Shown: positions 1 to 5,922 of the stretch, piece by piece | Position numbering within the stretch: position 1 is the first letter of the stretch | How the letters are laid out: each line of letters opens with the position of its first letter | Assembly (NCBI GenBank): GCA_003241175.1 | Contig: QFOI01000139.1 | Location: 1-8,372 of the forward strand | Length of the DNA: 8,372 nt | Source of the DNA: Pseudopedobacter saltans | GTDB lineage: Bacteria; Bacteroidota; Bacteroidia; Chitinophagales; Chitinophagaceae | Reading direction: 5' to 3' | Position numbers and translations under genes: made by a program | The notes under the pieces: model-generated | Databases searched by the model: none | What the model was told of the DNA's origin: nothing | What the model saw: only the letters and a program-made list of their open reading frames with translations

Positions 1-1
1 C

Positions 2-964
2 AATATAACAGAACATCTTAAGGAATTAACCAAAGGAGATTCCACAAAGATTTCTAGTTGTGAGATTTCGGAAGTTACAGGTTTCAACAATGCTTATTCT
101 CTCAACGACCGTACCCGAACTTTCCTTAAAGTCCAGGACGGTTGCGATTACACTTGTACGTTTTGCACTATTCCACAAGCACGTGGCAAAAGCCGTAGCG
201 ACAGTATTGCCAATGTATTGGATAGCGCCAAAAAACTGGCGGAGAATGGTAATGTCAAGGAAATCGTATTGACGGGTATTAATTTGGGCGATTTCGGAAA
301 AGGTCCAGATGGAAATAAAAAATCAGAAGAATCTTTTTTGGATTTGATAAGTGCTCTAGACGATTTGGATGGAGTTGACCGTTACCGGATTTCTTCTATT
401 GAGCCCAATTTATTGACAGACGAAATCATTGATTTTGTTGCGAATAGCAAACGTTTCATGCCGCATTTCCATGTGCCTTTGCAAAGTGGAAGTGACCATA
501 TATTGGGAATGATGCGTCGTCGTTATCAACGTGACTTATATCAAGAAAGAGTCGAGCATATCAAGCGCGTCATGCCAGATTGTGCGATTGGAGTAGATGT
601 CATTGTTGGTTTTCCGGGAGAAGAAGATTCTTATTTCCAAGAAACCTATGATTTCTTGCACGGTTTGGATGTTACTTATTTCCATGTATTTACCTATTCG
701 GAAAGAGCAAGAACGAAAGCACTGGAAATCACACCAGTCATCCCAATGCACGTCAGACATGAACGTAACAAGATATTGCGCAACCTTTCATACAAAAAAC
801 AACAATACTTCAATGAGGTGCACAGAGGTGAGACAAGAAAAGTCTTGTTTGAAGACCACAACAAAAACGGTATGATGGAAGGCTACACCGACAATTATAT
901 TCGTGTATCGGCACCTTTCAAAGAGGATTGGAGTAACCAGATTGTGGATTGGGAATTGAGATAG
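2..964 (+). CDS. mtaB: tRNA t(6)A37 methylthiotransferase MtaB, 5'-truncated by the window edge
   Basis: MtaB is a radical-SAM enzyme that adds a methylthio group to N6-threonylcarbamoyladenosine at position 37 of tRNAs reading ANN codons, using two [4Fe-4S] clusters and S-adenosylmethionine. The open frame enters the window without a start and gives 320 residues, against about 430-440 for the family, so the first third (the N-terminal UPF0004 domain with its three cluster cysteines) lies outside. The radical-SAM motif CDYTCTFC is at residues 48-55 of the fragment, with cysteines 48, 52 and 55, followed by IPQARGKSRS, typical of MtaB/MiaB. Further family blocks are EIVLTGINLGDFG, RISSIEPN, HFHVPLQSGSD, IGVDVIVGFPGE and FHVFTYSERARTKA. 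The last 45 or so residues, from the GETRKVLFE segment, fit a TRAM RNA-binding domain. The match to MtaB rather than MiaB or RimO rests on recall of family signatures and is good but not absolute. The truncation is an edge effect, not a pseudogene. Confidence 0.93.
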   Translation, partial: NITEHLKELTKGDSTKISSCEISEVTGFNNAYSLNDRTRTFLKVQDGCDYTCTFCTIPQARGKSRSDSIANVLDSAKKLAENGNVKEIVLTGINLGDFGKGPDGNKKSEESFLDLISALDDLDGVDRYRISSIEPNLLTDEIIDFVANSKRFMPHFHVPLQSGSDHILGMMRRRYQRDLYQERVEHIKRVMPDCAIGVDVIVGFPGEEDSYFQETYDFLHGLDVTYFHVFTYSERARTKALEITPVIPMHVRHERNKILRNLSYKKQQYFNEVHRGETRKVLFEDHNKNGMMEGYTDNYIRVSAPFKEDWSNQIVDWELR

Positions 965-982
965 AGAACGCCAAAATATTTT

Positions 983-1013
983 TTTAAATTATGCGTGTTC
1001 TGTTTTATATTTG
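983..1013 (+). promoter_or_regulatory. Candidate Bacteroidota promoter for the 94-residue gene
   Basis: TATATTTG at 1006-1013 is a perfect match to the Bacteroidota -7 element TAnnTTTG. Nineteen bases upstream, TTTA at 983-986 differs from the -33 element TTTG at one base. Transcription would start near 1019, giving a leader of about 60 nt that contains a small hairpin (ATGCT at 1021-1025 with AGCAT at 1030-1034). I see no terminator after mtaB, so co-transcription with mtaB is also possible. The assignment rests on motif matching only. Confidence 0.45.
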
Positions 1014-1070
1014 GATAAAGATGCTAAGAAGCATTAAGTTAGTGGATCAATTTTAGTTATTTGAAAAAAA

Positions 1071-1076
1071 GGAGGG
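1071..1076 (+). promoter_or_regulatory. Strong Shine-Dalgarno (GGAGGG)
   Basis: GGAGGG, preceded by seven As, ends four bases before the ATG at 1081 and fixes that start. None of the other starts in this window has a comparable site: they are preceded by A-rich sequence, as is usual in Bacteroidota, whose ribosomes largely sequester the anti-Shine-Dalgarno. Confidence 0.8.
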
Positions 1077-1080
1077 ATCG

Positions 1081-1365
1081 ATGTATAGTTATGCAATTTT
1101 AGAACCGGATTGTTATTATTTGGTTCAGTTAGAAGAAAATGCGCCACTTTCACTGATCCAGGTAAAAGTGGTATCCGATTACGCCATGTATGTTGTCAAC
1201 TACGGAAACGAACTGACAATGAAATGGGTCAAGAAATCAGAACAGATTTTCGATATCATTGAGTTACTGAGTGATGAGACAGCCCAAAAGTGGTTGGATG
1301 TGTACACCAACAATGAAGAATCATTTTACGGTGGTAACAACTTCAATAACGGCGATGATCTTTAA
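1081..1365 (+). CDS. Hypothetical protein of 94 residues
   Basis: I do not recognise a named family. The protein is 94 residues long and starts at an ATG with an excellent Shine-Dalgarno. It has no signal peptide or membrane segment, so it is probably cytoplasmic. Residues 1-50 alternate hydrophobic and polar positions in a beta-like pattern (YYLVQLEENAPLSLIQVKVV, then YAMYVVNYG). Residues 55-78 look helical (EQIFDIIELLSDETAQKWLDV). The C-terminal tail, about 15 residues rich in Asn, Gly and Asp with an acidic end, is probably disordered. The overall charge is acidic. The gene lies 116 bp downstream of mtaB on the same strand, has its own promoter candidate, and is closed by a hairpin terminator 17 bp after its stop. 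The intact frame and good expression signals argue that it is real; its function is unknown. Confidence 0.8.
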   Translation: MYSYAILEPDCYYLVQLEENAPLSLIQVKVVSDYAMYVVNYGNELTMKWVKKSEQIFDIIELLSDETAQKWLDVYTNNEESFYGGNNFNNGDDL

Positions 1366-1382
1366 GAAATCGATTATAATCA

Positions 1383-1415
1383 AAAAGCTACCTTTTCAGG
1401 TAGCTTTTCTTTTTT
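1383..1415. terminator. Bidirectional intrinsic terminator between convergent genes
   Basis: AAAAGCTACC at 1383-1392 pairs perfectly with GGTAGCTTTT at 1399-1408 around a 6-base loop. On the plus strand it is followed by CTTTTTT. On the minus strand the A-run at 1382-1386 supplies a U-tract. It lies between the stop of the 94-residue gene (plus) and that of the beta-barrel-like gene (minus), and probably serves both. Confidence 0.88.
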
Positions 1416-1434
1416 CAAGTATATTCTAATGTGA

Positions 1435-1908
1435 CTAGAATGTGTATTTAAATCCAATACCGAAACGACCGGCTTCAAAATCGCTTCCGTGATTTAGCTG
1501 CCACCAAGGGCGCCAATCAAAATTGATAGCAATAGGAGCTCCGCTAACTTTGTATTCTAACCCTGCGATAGGTCTGATGGCAACACCAGTGAAATGTTTT
1601 GCAAACTGCAATTGAGGTCCTACTCCAATATTCCATTTTAGCCCTGGAGCACCGTCAATAGCTTTGTTATAAGTGTATTCAGCACCTAGAATAGTAGCAC
1701 TATTTCCAAAAAGTAAATTGATCTGTCCCGCATCATTGCTGTTGAAATAATGTTTTAGATGCGGACCGACAAAAGTACCTCCATTACCAGCATCGATCCA
1801 TAGTCCCAATCCATTGTCATAGGAAGATCCACGTTGAGCAGAAGCATGCGTATTAAACGCTAAGAAAGTGATAGCGGCGATCGCAAAAGAGAAAAGTTTC
1901 TTTTTCAT
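1435..1908 (-). CDS. Small secreted, probably outer-membrane beta-barrel-like protein (157 residues)
   Basis: Residues 1-24 are a clear Sec signal peptide: MKKK, a hydrophobic core of Leu, Ala, Ile and Phe, then THASA before Q25, a standard signal peptidase I site. The mature part of about 133 residues has alternating aromatic and small residues and glycine-rich strands (GLGLWIDAGNGG, INLLFGNSATILGAEYTY, WNIGVGPQLQF, IRPIAGLEYKV, FGIGFKYTF). It ends in an aromatic residue in the pattern of outer-membrane barrel C-terminal strands. The expected location is the outer membrane, or possibly the periplasm. No enzymatic motif is visible, and the length would suit roughly eight strands, which is inference. 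The start ATG follows an A-rich leader without a Shine-Dalgarno. The gene is a separate unit downstream of the pnp terminator. A specific family name cannot be given. Confidence 0.82.
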   Translation of the reverse strand: MKKKLFSFAIAAITFLAFNTHASAQRGSSYDNGLGLWIDAGNGGTFVGPHLKHYFNSNDAGQINLLFGNSATILGAEYTYNKAIDGAPGLKWNIGVGPQLQFAKHFTGVAIRPIAGLEYKVSGAPIAINFDWRPWWQLNHGSDFEAGRFGIGFKYTF

Positions 1909-1951
1909 TTGGTTTTGATTTTCTTAATAAATTACAAATAACTCCTTAAGA

Positions 1952-1982
1952 CAATTATAAATATCATGCCAATATGTACAAA
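1952..1982 (-). promoter_or_regulatory. Candidate promoter of the beta-barrel-like gene
   Basis: Read on the minus strand, TTTG (1982-1979) is followed after 19 bases by TATAATTG (1959-1952), one base off the -7 consensus TAnnTTTG. The spacing equals that of the candidate promoters at 983-1013 and 5722-5752. It sits in the 76-bp gap between the pnp terminator and the gene start, where a promoter is needed, and gives a leader of about 36 nt. The TTTG lies in the U-rich tail of the pnp terminator. Confidence 0.42.
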
Positions 1983-1984
1983 TA

Positions 1985-2015
1985 AAAAGCCTCGTGAAAT
2001 GTTCACGAGGCTTTT
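1985..2015 (-). terminator. Intrinsic terminator of pnp
   Basis: AAAAGCCTCGTGAA at 1985-1998 and TTCACGAGGCTTTT at 2002-2015 form a perfect 14-bp stem with a 3-base loop. Read on the minus strand, the hairpin starts 19 bases after the pnp stop and runs into GGCTTTTTATTTG, a good U-tract. Confidence 0.92.
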
Positions 2016-2034
2016 GTATCAATTCTGAAAAAAA

Positions 2035-4185
2035 TTATGCTTGATTTCCTTCATTGGGTGCCGGTTTTCTTTCCGGACGAGGTAGCAAAGCCTTATGGCT
2101 TAATTTGAATTTACCTGTTTTTGGATCGATTCCGACTAATTTAACCTGAACAGTATCTCCTTCTTTGTAGATACCTTCCATTGTTTCCAAACGACTCCAG
2201 CTAATTTCACTGATGTGCAACAAACCTTCTTTTTTGGGTAAAAATTCTACAAAAGCACCAAATTCTTTAATGCCTTTTACTTTACCTTCATAAACTGTTC
2301 CGATTTCGGGAACAGCAACGATACCTTTGATGGTTTCCAAAGCTTTCAACACACCTTCTTTATTAGAAGAGAAGATACTTACTTCACCAGTTTCACCAAC
2401 TTCCTCGATAGTAATGGTAGTTCCAGTTTCCTTTTGCAAAGCTTGAATCACTTCACCACCTTTACCGATAACAGCACCGATAAATTCTTTTTCGATGATG
2501 AGTTTTTCCATTCTTGGCGCATGCGGTTTGACTTCCTCACGTGCAGCAGGTATACATTCGTACATGGCATCCAATATATGCAAACGACCTTTACGTGCCT
2601 GTTCCAATGCTTCACGCATTACATCCATACTTAGACCGTCCACTTTGATATCCATTTGCACACCGCAAATACCGTCACGTGTACCAGTTACTTTGAAATC
2701 CATATCACCCAAATGATCTTCATCGCCCAAGATGTCCGTTAAGATAGCATATTTGCCATCCTCTCTTGTGATCAATCCCATCGCAACGCCACTAACGTGT
2801 TTTGGAACAGGAACACCTGCATCCATCAACGCCAATGAACCTGCGCAAACGGTAGCCATGGAAGACGAACCATTGGATTCCAATATATCACTCACAATAC
2901 GTACGGTGTAAGCATAATCGCTACCCGGCATCATTTGCTTTAAAGAGCGCATTGCCAAATTTCCGTGTCCAACTTCATGACGACCAGGGCCACGCATTGG
3001 TTTGATTTCACCTGTAGAGAACGGAGGGAAATTATAGTGTAAAATAAAATTTGTATAGTGTGTATCAACGGCAGAATCAATCATTAATTCATCATCAGGT
3101 GTACCTAACGTCACTGTTGACAATGATTGTGTTTCTCCACGTGTAAACAAAGAAGATCCGTGTGGTATTGGCAGAATGTCTGTTTCCATAGCCAAAGGAC
3201 GAACTTGATCCAATTGACGACCATCCAAACGCGTACGGTCATCCAATATCATGTCACGAACCAAATGCCACTCTAAGTCCTCGTAGTATTTCTTCGCTAA
3301 TTTTTTGGTTTTGTCTTCTACTTCTTCACCAAGAGTCTCGATAAATTCTTTTTTCAAAGTAGAGAAAGCTTCGCTGCGAACATGCTTGGAGGTTCCTGCG
3401 TGAGAGATTTCATTGATTTTAGCGGTACAGAAATCCGCCACTTTTTGTTTCAATTCCGCGTCTTCCAATGGTTTGGTATAATCACGTTTAGCAGTGATTC
3501 CCTTTTGGTCGCGCAATTCTTGCTGTGCAGCAATCTGAATGCGAATGGCCTCGTGTGCCACTTCCAACGCTTTTACCAAATCTTCTTCTTGCACTTCTTT
3601 ACTTTCACCTTCCACCATCATCAAGTTCTTTTCAGTAGCAGCGATGATGAATTCCATATTGGCATTTGCCAATTCAGAACGTGAAGGATTGACAACATAT
3701 TCTCCGTCAATTTTAGCTACACGCACTTCAGAAATGATTTCTTTTATGGGAATATCTGAAACTGCTAGCGCCGCAGAGGCAGCCAAACAAGCCAATGAGT
3801 CGGGCATGATTTCGTTGTCGCTTGACACAAGCGTAATCAATACTTGAACGTCACAGAAATAATCGTCTGGAAACAAAGGACGCAAGGCACGATCCACTAA
3901 ACGGCTGATCAATACCTCATAGTCACTCAACCTTCCTTCTCTTTTGAAAAATGTGCCTGGTATACGGCCAGCCGCAGCAAATTTTTCCTGATAGTCAACA
4001 CTCAATGGAAAGAAATCCTGTCCTTCCTTTGGTTCTTTATTGGCAACGACAGTCGCCAATAATACGGTATTGCCTTGTTGTACAGTAACGGCGCCATCTG
4101 CTTGACGAGCCAACTTACCTGTACCGATTGTCACTTCTCTACCTTTTCCAAGATCGAAACTGACACTATATGGTTGTGATAACAT
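2035..4185 (-). CDS. pnp: Polyribonucleotide nucleotidyltransferase (PNPase)
   Basis: PNPase is a trimeric phosphorolytic 3'-to-5' exoribonuclease central to mRNA decay and RNA quality control. The 716 residues match the usual full length (about 700-720). The first RNase PH-like domain covers about residues 5-150 (FFKREGRLSDYE at 79-90, then RALRPLFPDDYF). A helical linker covers about 155-315. The second, catalytic RNase PH-like domain covers about 318-555. It holds the phosphate-binding SSS at 440-442 (SNGSSSMATV) and the segment ILGDEDHLGDMDFKV with Asp488 and Asp494, which correspond to the metal-binding aspartates of the E. coli enzyme. A KH domain (about 558-620, GxxG loop VIGKGG at 572-577) and an S1 domain (about 627-698, VYEGKVKGIKEFGAFVEF) complete the order. 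The start at 4185 begins MLSQPYSVSFDLGKGRE as expected and has no Shine-Dalgarno. Upstream is rpsO, as in many bacteria. No missing residue or frame disruption is seen. Confidence 0.98.
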   Translation of the reverse strand: MLSQPYSVSFDLGKGREVTIGTGKLARQADGAVTVQQGNTVLLATVVANKEPKEGQDFFPLSVDYQEKFAAAGRIPGTFFKREGRLSDYEVLISRLVDRALRPLFPDDYFCDVQVLITLVSSDNEIMPDSLACLAASAALAVSDIPIKEIISEVRVAKIDGEYVVNPSRSELANANMEFIIAATEKNLMMVEGESKEVQEEDLVKALEVAHEAIRIQIAAQQELRDQKGITAKRDYTKPLEDAELKQKVADFCTAKINEISHAGTSKHVRSEAFSTLKKEFIETLGEEVEDKTKKLAKKYYEDLEWHLVRDMILDDRTRLDGRQLDQVRPLAMETDILPIPHGSSLFTRGETQSLSTVTLGTPDDELMIDSAVDTHYTNFILHYNFPPFSTGEIKPMRGPGRHEVGHGNLAMRSLKQMMPGSDYAYTVRIVSDILESNGSSSMATVCAGSLALMDAGVPVPKHVSGVAMGLITREDGKYAILTDILGDEDHLGDMDFKVTGTRDGICGVQMDIKVDGLSMDVMREALEQARKGRLHILDAMYECIPAAREEVKPHAPRMEKLIIEKEFIGAVIGKGGEVIQALQKETGTTITIEEVGETGEVSIFSSNKEGVLKALETIKGIVAVPEIGTVYEGKVKGIKEFGAFVEFLPKKEGLLHISEISWSRLETMEGIYKEGDTVQVKLVGIDPKTGKFKLSHKALLPRPERKPAPNEGNQA

Positions 4186-4241
4186 AAAAACTTTTTTGAA
4201 GATAAAACACTAAATAAATGGCAAAACGGATAGGTAAAAAA

Positions 4242-4278
4242 AAACTATTCCCAACTGAAATGCAGCCGGGAATAGTTT
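4242..4278 (-). terminator. Intrinsic terminator between rpsO and pnp
   Basis: AAACTATTCCC at 4242-4252 pairs with GGGAATAGTTT at 4268-4278. The 15-base loop can add a 3-bp inner pairing (CTG with CAG). On the minus strand it is followed by a run of Ts (the As at 4236-4244). It begins 16 bases after the rpsO stop and would end most rpsO transcripts before pnp. Confidence 0.87.
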
Positions 4279-4294
4279 AAATATCCATGAAAGA

Positions 4295-4567
4295 TTATTT
4301 TCTAAGACCTAACTTCTCAATTAGGGCGCGATAACCTGTCAAATTATGTTTTTGCATATAAGAAAGAAGGCTTTTGCGGCGACCAACCATAGCCATCAAT
4401 CCACGTTGAGTGGAGAAATCTTTCTTGTTTGCTTTTAAATGCAAAGTCAAGTGTTTAATACGTTCTGTCAACAAAGCTACCTGAGCTTCTATAGAACCAG
4501 TGTTTTCGGCTTTACCACCGAATTCTGCAAATGCTGCAGCTTTTTTTTCTTTTGTTAAGTAAGGCAT
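4295..4567 (-). CDS. rpsO: 30S ribosomal protein S15 (uS15)
   Basis: S15 is a primary binder of the central domain of 16S rRNA and helps nucleate the 30S platform, also contributing to an intersubunit bridge. The protein has 90 residues, close to the family norm of 88-90. Signature segments are present in order: TGSIEAQVALLTERIKHLTLHLKANKKDFSTQRGL (about 23-57, containing the conserved TGS-EAQ and LT-RI--LT--L helices), then VGRRKSLLSYM (61-71) and YRALIEKLGLRK at the C-terminus. The start at 4567 is preceded by AGAGGTT and an A/T-rich stretch, only weakly like a Shine-Dalgarno. In several bacterial groups S15 represses its own mRNA by binding the leader; whether this leader does so cannot be decided here. 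It is followed by its own terminator and then by pnp. Confidence 0.98.
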   Translation of the reverse strand: MPYLTKEKKAAAFAEFGGKAENTGSIEAQVALLTERIKHLTLHLKANKKDFSTQRGLMAMVGRRKSLLSYMQKHNLTGYRALIEKLGLRK

Positions 4568-4617
4568 CTGAAATTTTTTTAACCTCTTTTATTTAATTTC
4601 TCTTTATTATTCGGCGG

Positions 4618-4636
4618 CAAAAGTAATACAAATATA
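4618..4636 (-). promoter_or_regulatory. Two tandem -7 promoter elements upstream of rpsO
   Basis: Read on the minus strand, TATATTTG (4636-4629) and TACTTTTG (4625-4618) both match TAnnTTTG perfectly and lie 11 bp apart, about one helical turn. The second continues into GCCGCCG, a context often seen at such promoters in this phylum. No perfect TTTG is found at the -33 spacing; TTTA at 4650-4647 is the nearest for the TACTTTTG element (21-base spacer). Initiation near 4612 would give an rpsO leader of about 45 nt. Confidence 0.55.
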
Positions 4637-4673
4637 CTATACACCGTAAAAATTATTTCTACGTTTCAGATAT

Positions 4674-4710
4674 ACTACCTAAACTGCCTCAAATAGGCTG
4701 CAAAGGTAGT
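4674..4710 (-). promoter_or_regulatory. Nested dyad overlapping a -7-like element, distal rpsO leader or operator candidate
   Basis: ACTACCT at 4674-4680 and AGGTAGT at 4704-4710 are perfect inverted copies. Nested inside, GCCT at 4686-4689 pairs with AGGC at 4695-4698, with 5-base spacers on both sides and a 5-base centre. Read on the minus strand, the right arm contains TACCTTTG (4708-4701), a perfect -7 element continuing into CAGCC. The element lies between the stop of the SH3-like gene and rpsO. No U-tract follows, so it is not a canonical terminator. It could be an operator over a distal rpsO promoter, or a processing hairpin for upstream transcripts. Confidence 0.4.
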
Positions 4711-4742
4711 TCTTTTTATTTACTTTTCTTTTTTCTTCTGAT

Positions 4743-5576
4743 TTAAATTGCTTTCCATGTTTTTCCATCCCACACAAACTCGGATTTTGACGATTTCTTT
4801 TTGATGGGTTTATCATTTTCGTCATACTCTTCCGACTTTACGGTTTTGATAATCACGTTGGGGTTTCCACCTTTTTCGGATGGGAAAATAAAAGCCTCTT
4901 CATAATAATAAGAACCAGCATCTGCCACACTATAACGGGATGGAAGTCTAACCATGGTACTGCCTGTCCAACCAAAATAATTGTAATTGGTGGGAACGCC
5001 ACAAGCTTCGCCAGAAGAAATGACACGTACAACATTTTGGATATTGGATAAGCCCATTCCATCCCACATATTAGTATTTAATGAAATAGCTTCATGCCCA
5101 ATGTTGAGTTTTTCTGTCCACAGTTCATTAGACGCGTTGTCTAGCATTTTACATTTTACAATCACATCTGATTGATCCGAAGTACTTGTAATATATCCCA
5201 TACCGACCATGAATCGTTTGTCATCCATTCTATTATCCGTAATAGCCAACGAACCACTCCAAACAAAACCTCTTCGCGCCTGCCCATCGTTTTGGTAGAT
5301 TACTGGCAACCAATAAGAATCGTATCCACTGACTCTCACCAATTTCAAGTTATCGTATTGATTGGGAACTACTTTAAGCCAACTTCCCATGGATACACTA
5401 TCCACCACTTCAGAATTAAGGGAAGCCTCTTTCCTTATAAAAGCTGTTTGGGCAAACACGGATACACTGTCCTTAAAAGGAAGACCAGAAAGCACCCCGA
5501 TGCAATATTCTTGGGCCATACTATTCCCTATTACAAATACTAAGGCTATTGACAAAAACAACTGTCTTACTCGCAT
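4743..5576 (-). CDS. Secreted protein with an SH3-like domain (277 residues)
   Basis: I chose the ATG at 5576 because it gives a standard signal peptide: MRVRQ, a hydrophobic core (LFLSIALVFVIG), then NSMA before Q22. An in-frame ATG at 5612 would add 12 residues (MFFFILKLKSNY) and cannot be excluded. Mature residues about 40-111 look like a bacterial SH3 (SH3b) domain: FAQTAFIRKEASLNSEVVDSV, then the turn MGSWLKVV, and WLPVIYQNDGQARRGFVWSGSLA, the usual pattern of cell-wall or periplasmic SH3 modules. The remaining 165 or so residues are of unknown fold. They end in a lysine-rich stretch followed by FVWDGKTWKAI, a strand-like ending common in small Bacteroidota secreted proteins. There is no lipobox, so it is probably soluble in the periplasm or exported. 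No catalytic motif is visible. It is transcribed toward rpsO, with no canonical terminator in between. Its function is unknown beyond the domain. Confidence 0.78.
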   Translation of the reverse strand: MRVRQLFLSIALVFVIGNSMAQEYCIGVLSGLPFKDSVSVFAQTAFIRKEASLNSEVVDSVSMGSWLKVVPNQYDNLKLVRVSGYDSYWLPVIYQNDGQARRGFVWSGSLAITDNRMDDKRFMVGMGYITSTSDQSDVIVKCKMLDNASNELWTEKLNIGHEAISLNTNMWDGMGLSNIQNVVRVISSGEACGVPTNYNYFGWTGSTMVRLPSRYSVADAGSYYYEEAFIFPSEKGGNPNVIIKTVKSEEYDENDKPIKKKSSKSEFVWDGKTWKAI

Positions 5577-5721
5577 ATAGTTCGATTTCAATTTCAAAAT
5601 AAAGAAAAACATTTTACATGCTTATTAATCTATATAAGAAGAATCGAATGAACAACTGGCTGTGCATATCTATATTATATTATTGACAAATATCAAAATC
5701 CAACGGCTGGATCCACATTTT

Positions 5722-5752
5722 TTTGCGGATATCAAAACCCTATATATCTTTA
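5722..5752 (+). promoter_or_regulatory. Candidate promoter for the SPFH gene or its leader
   Basis: TTTG at 5722-5725, a 19-base spacer, then TATCTTTA at 5745-5752 (one base from TAnnTTTG) is the best-formed Bacteroidota promoter on the plus strand of the window. Transcription would begin near 5758. If the transcript serves the SPFH gene at 6021, its leader is about 260 nt, long for this phylum. No TAnnTTTG element was found closer to the gene. Confidence 0.5.
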
Positions 5753-5767
5753 CGTCCGAAATATAAA

Positions 5768-5782
5768 TGTAGCCTCGCTACA
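5768..5782 (+). other. Leader hairpin 1
   Basis: TGTAGC at 5768-5773, the loop CTC, and GCTACA at 5777-5782 form a perfect 6-bp stem about 10 bases after the predicted transcription start. Its right arm, extended to GCTACAATG (5777-5785), is also the exact reverse complement of CATTGTAGC at 5903-5911, in leader hairpin 2. Confidence 0.45.
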
Positions 5783-5789
5783 ATGAAAT

Positions 5790-5888
5790 ATGAATAAACA
5801 TATAGATGTATTTGCAAGTGAATATCATCGACGTACCAAACTAACAGGCCATCTGTTCAGACTCATTTTCCCCAATCAGTTGAAATAG
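5790..5888 (+). CDS. Possible 32-residue small ORF in the SPFH leader
   Basis: An ATG at 5790 opens 32 codons ending with TAG at 5886-5888. The peptide begins MNKHIDVFASEYHRRTK and ends GHLFRLIFPNQLK. It is basic and mixed in character, with no signal peptide or membrane span, and I recognise no family. In its favour, the start lies about 30 nt after the best promoter candidate in the window, a normal leader length, and the frame occupies part of an otherwise unexplained gap. Against it, there is no Shine-Dalgarno, the length could arise by chance, and there is no homology evidence. It could be a leader peptide, an independent small protein, or noise. Confidence 0.27.
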   Translation: MNKHIDVFASEYHRRTKLTGHLFRLIFPNQLK

Positions 5889-5905
5889 CATTTTGCTGTA
5901 AACAT

Positions 5906-5922
5906 TGTAGCCTTGGGCTATA
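5906..5922 (+). other. Leader hairpin 2
   Basis: TGTAGCC at 5906-5912 pairs with GGCTATA at 5916-5922 (one G-U pair) around the loop TTG. It shares TGTAGCC with hairpin 1 (5768-5774). It lies 18 bases after the small ORF stop and 98 bases before the SPFH start. The bases after it (TTATTCAAGC) are not a U-tract, so it is not a standard terminator. Confidence 0.42.

Noticed and set aside
60..272. A 70-codon plus-strand frame overlapping mtaB
   Set aside because: The mtaB frame across the same bases carries the radical-SAM cysteine motif; the other frame has no recognisable features.
3382..3847. Plus-strand open frames of about 100 codons opposite pnp
   Set aside because: They lie wholly antisense to a perfectly conserved pnp and encode Ser/Phe/Cys-rich low-complexity peptides, typical shadows of the coding strand.
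4197..4225. TTTG-N17-TATCTTCA on the minus strand as a pnp promoter
   Set aside because: The -7 element has a mismatch, the spacer is shorter than at the other promoters, and the implied leader is only about 5 nt.
5708..5715. Palindrome TGGATCCA as an operator
   Set aside because: A single 8-bp palindrome in a 444-bp AT-rich gap is weak evidence; no second copy or flanking symmetry was found.
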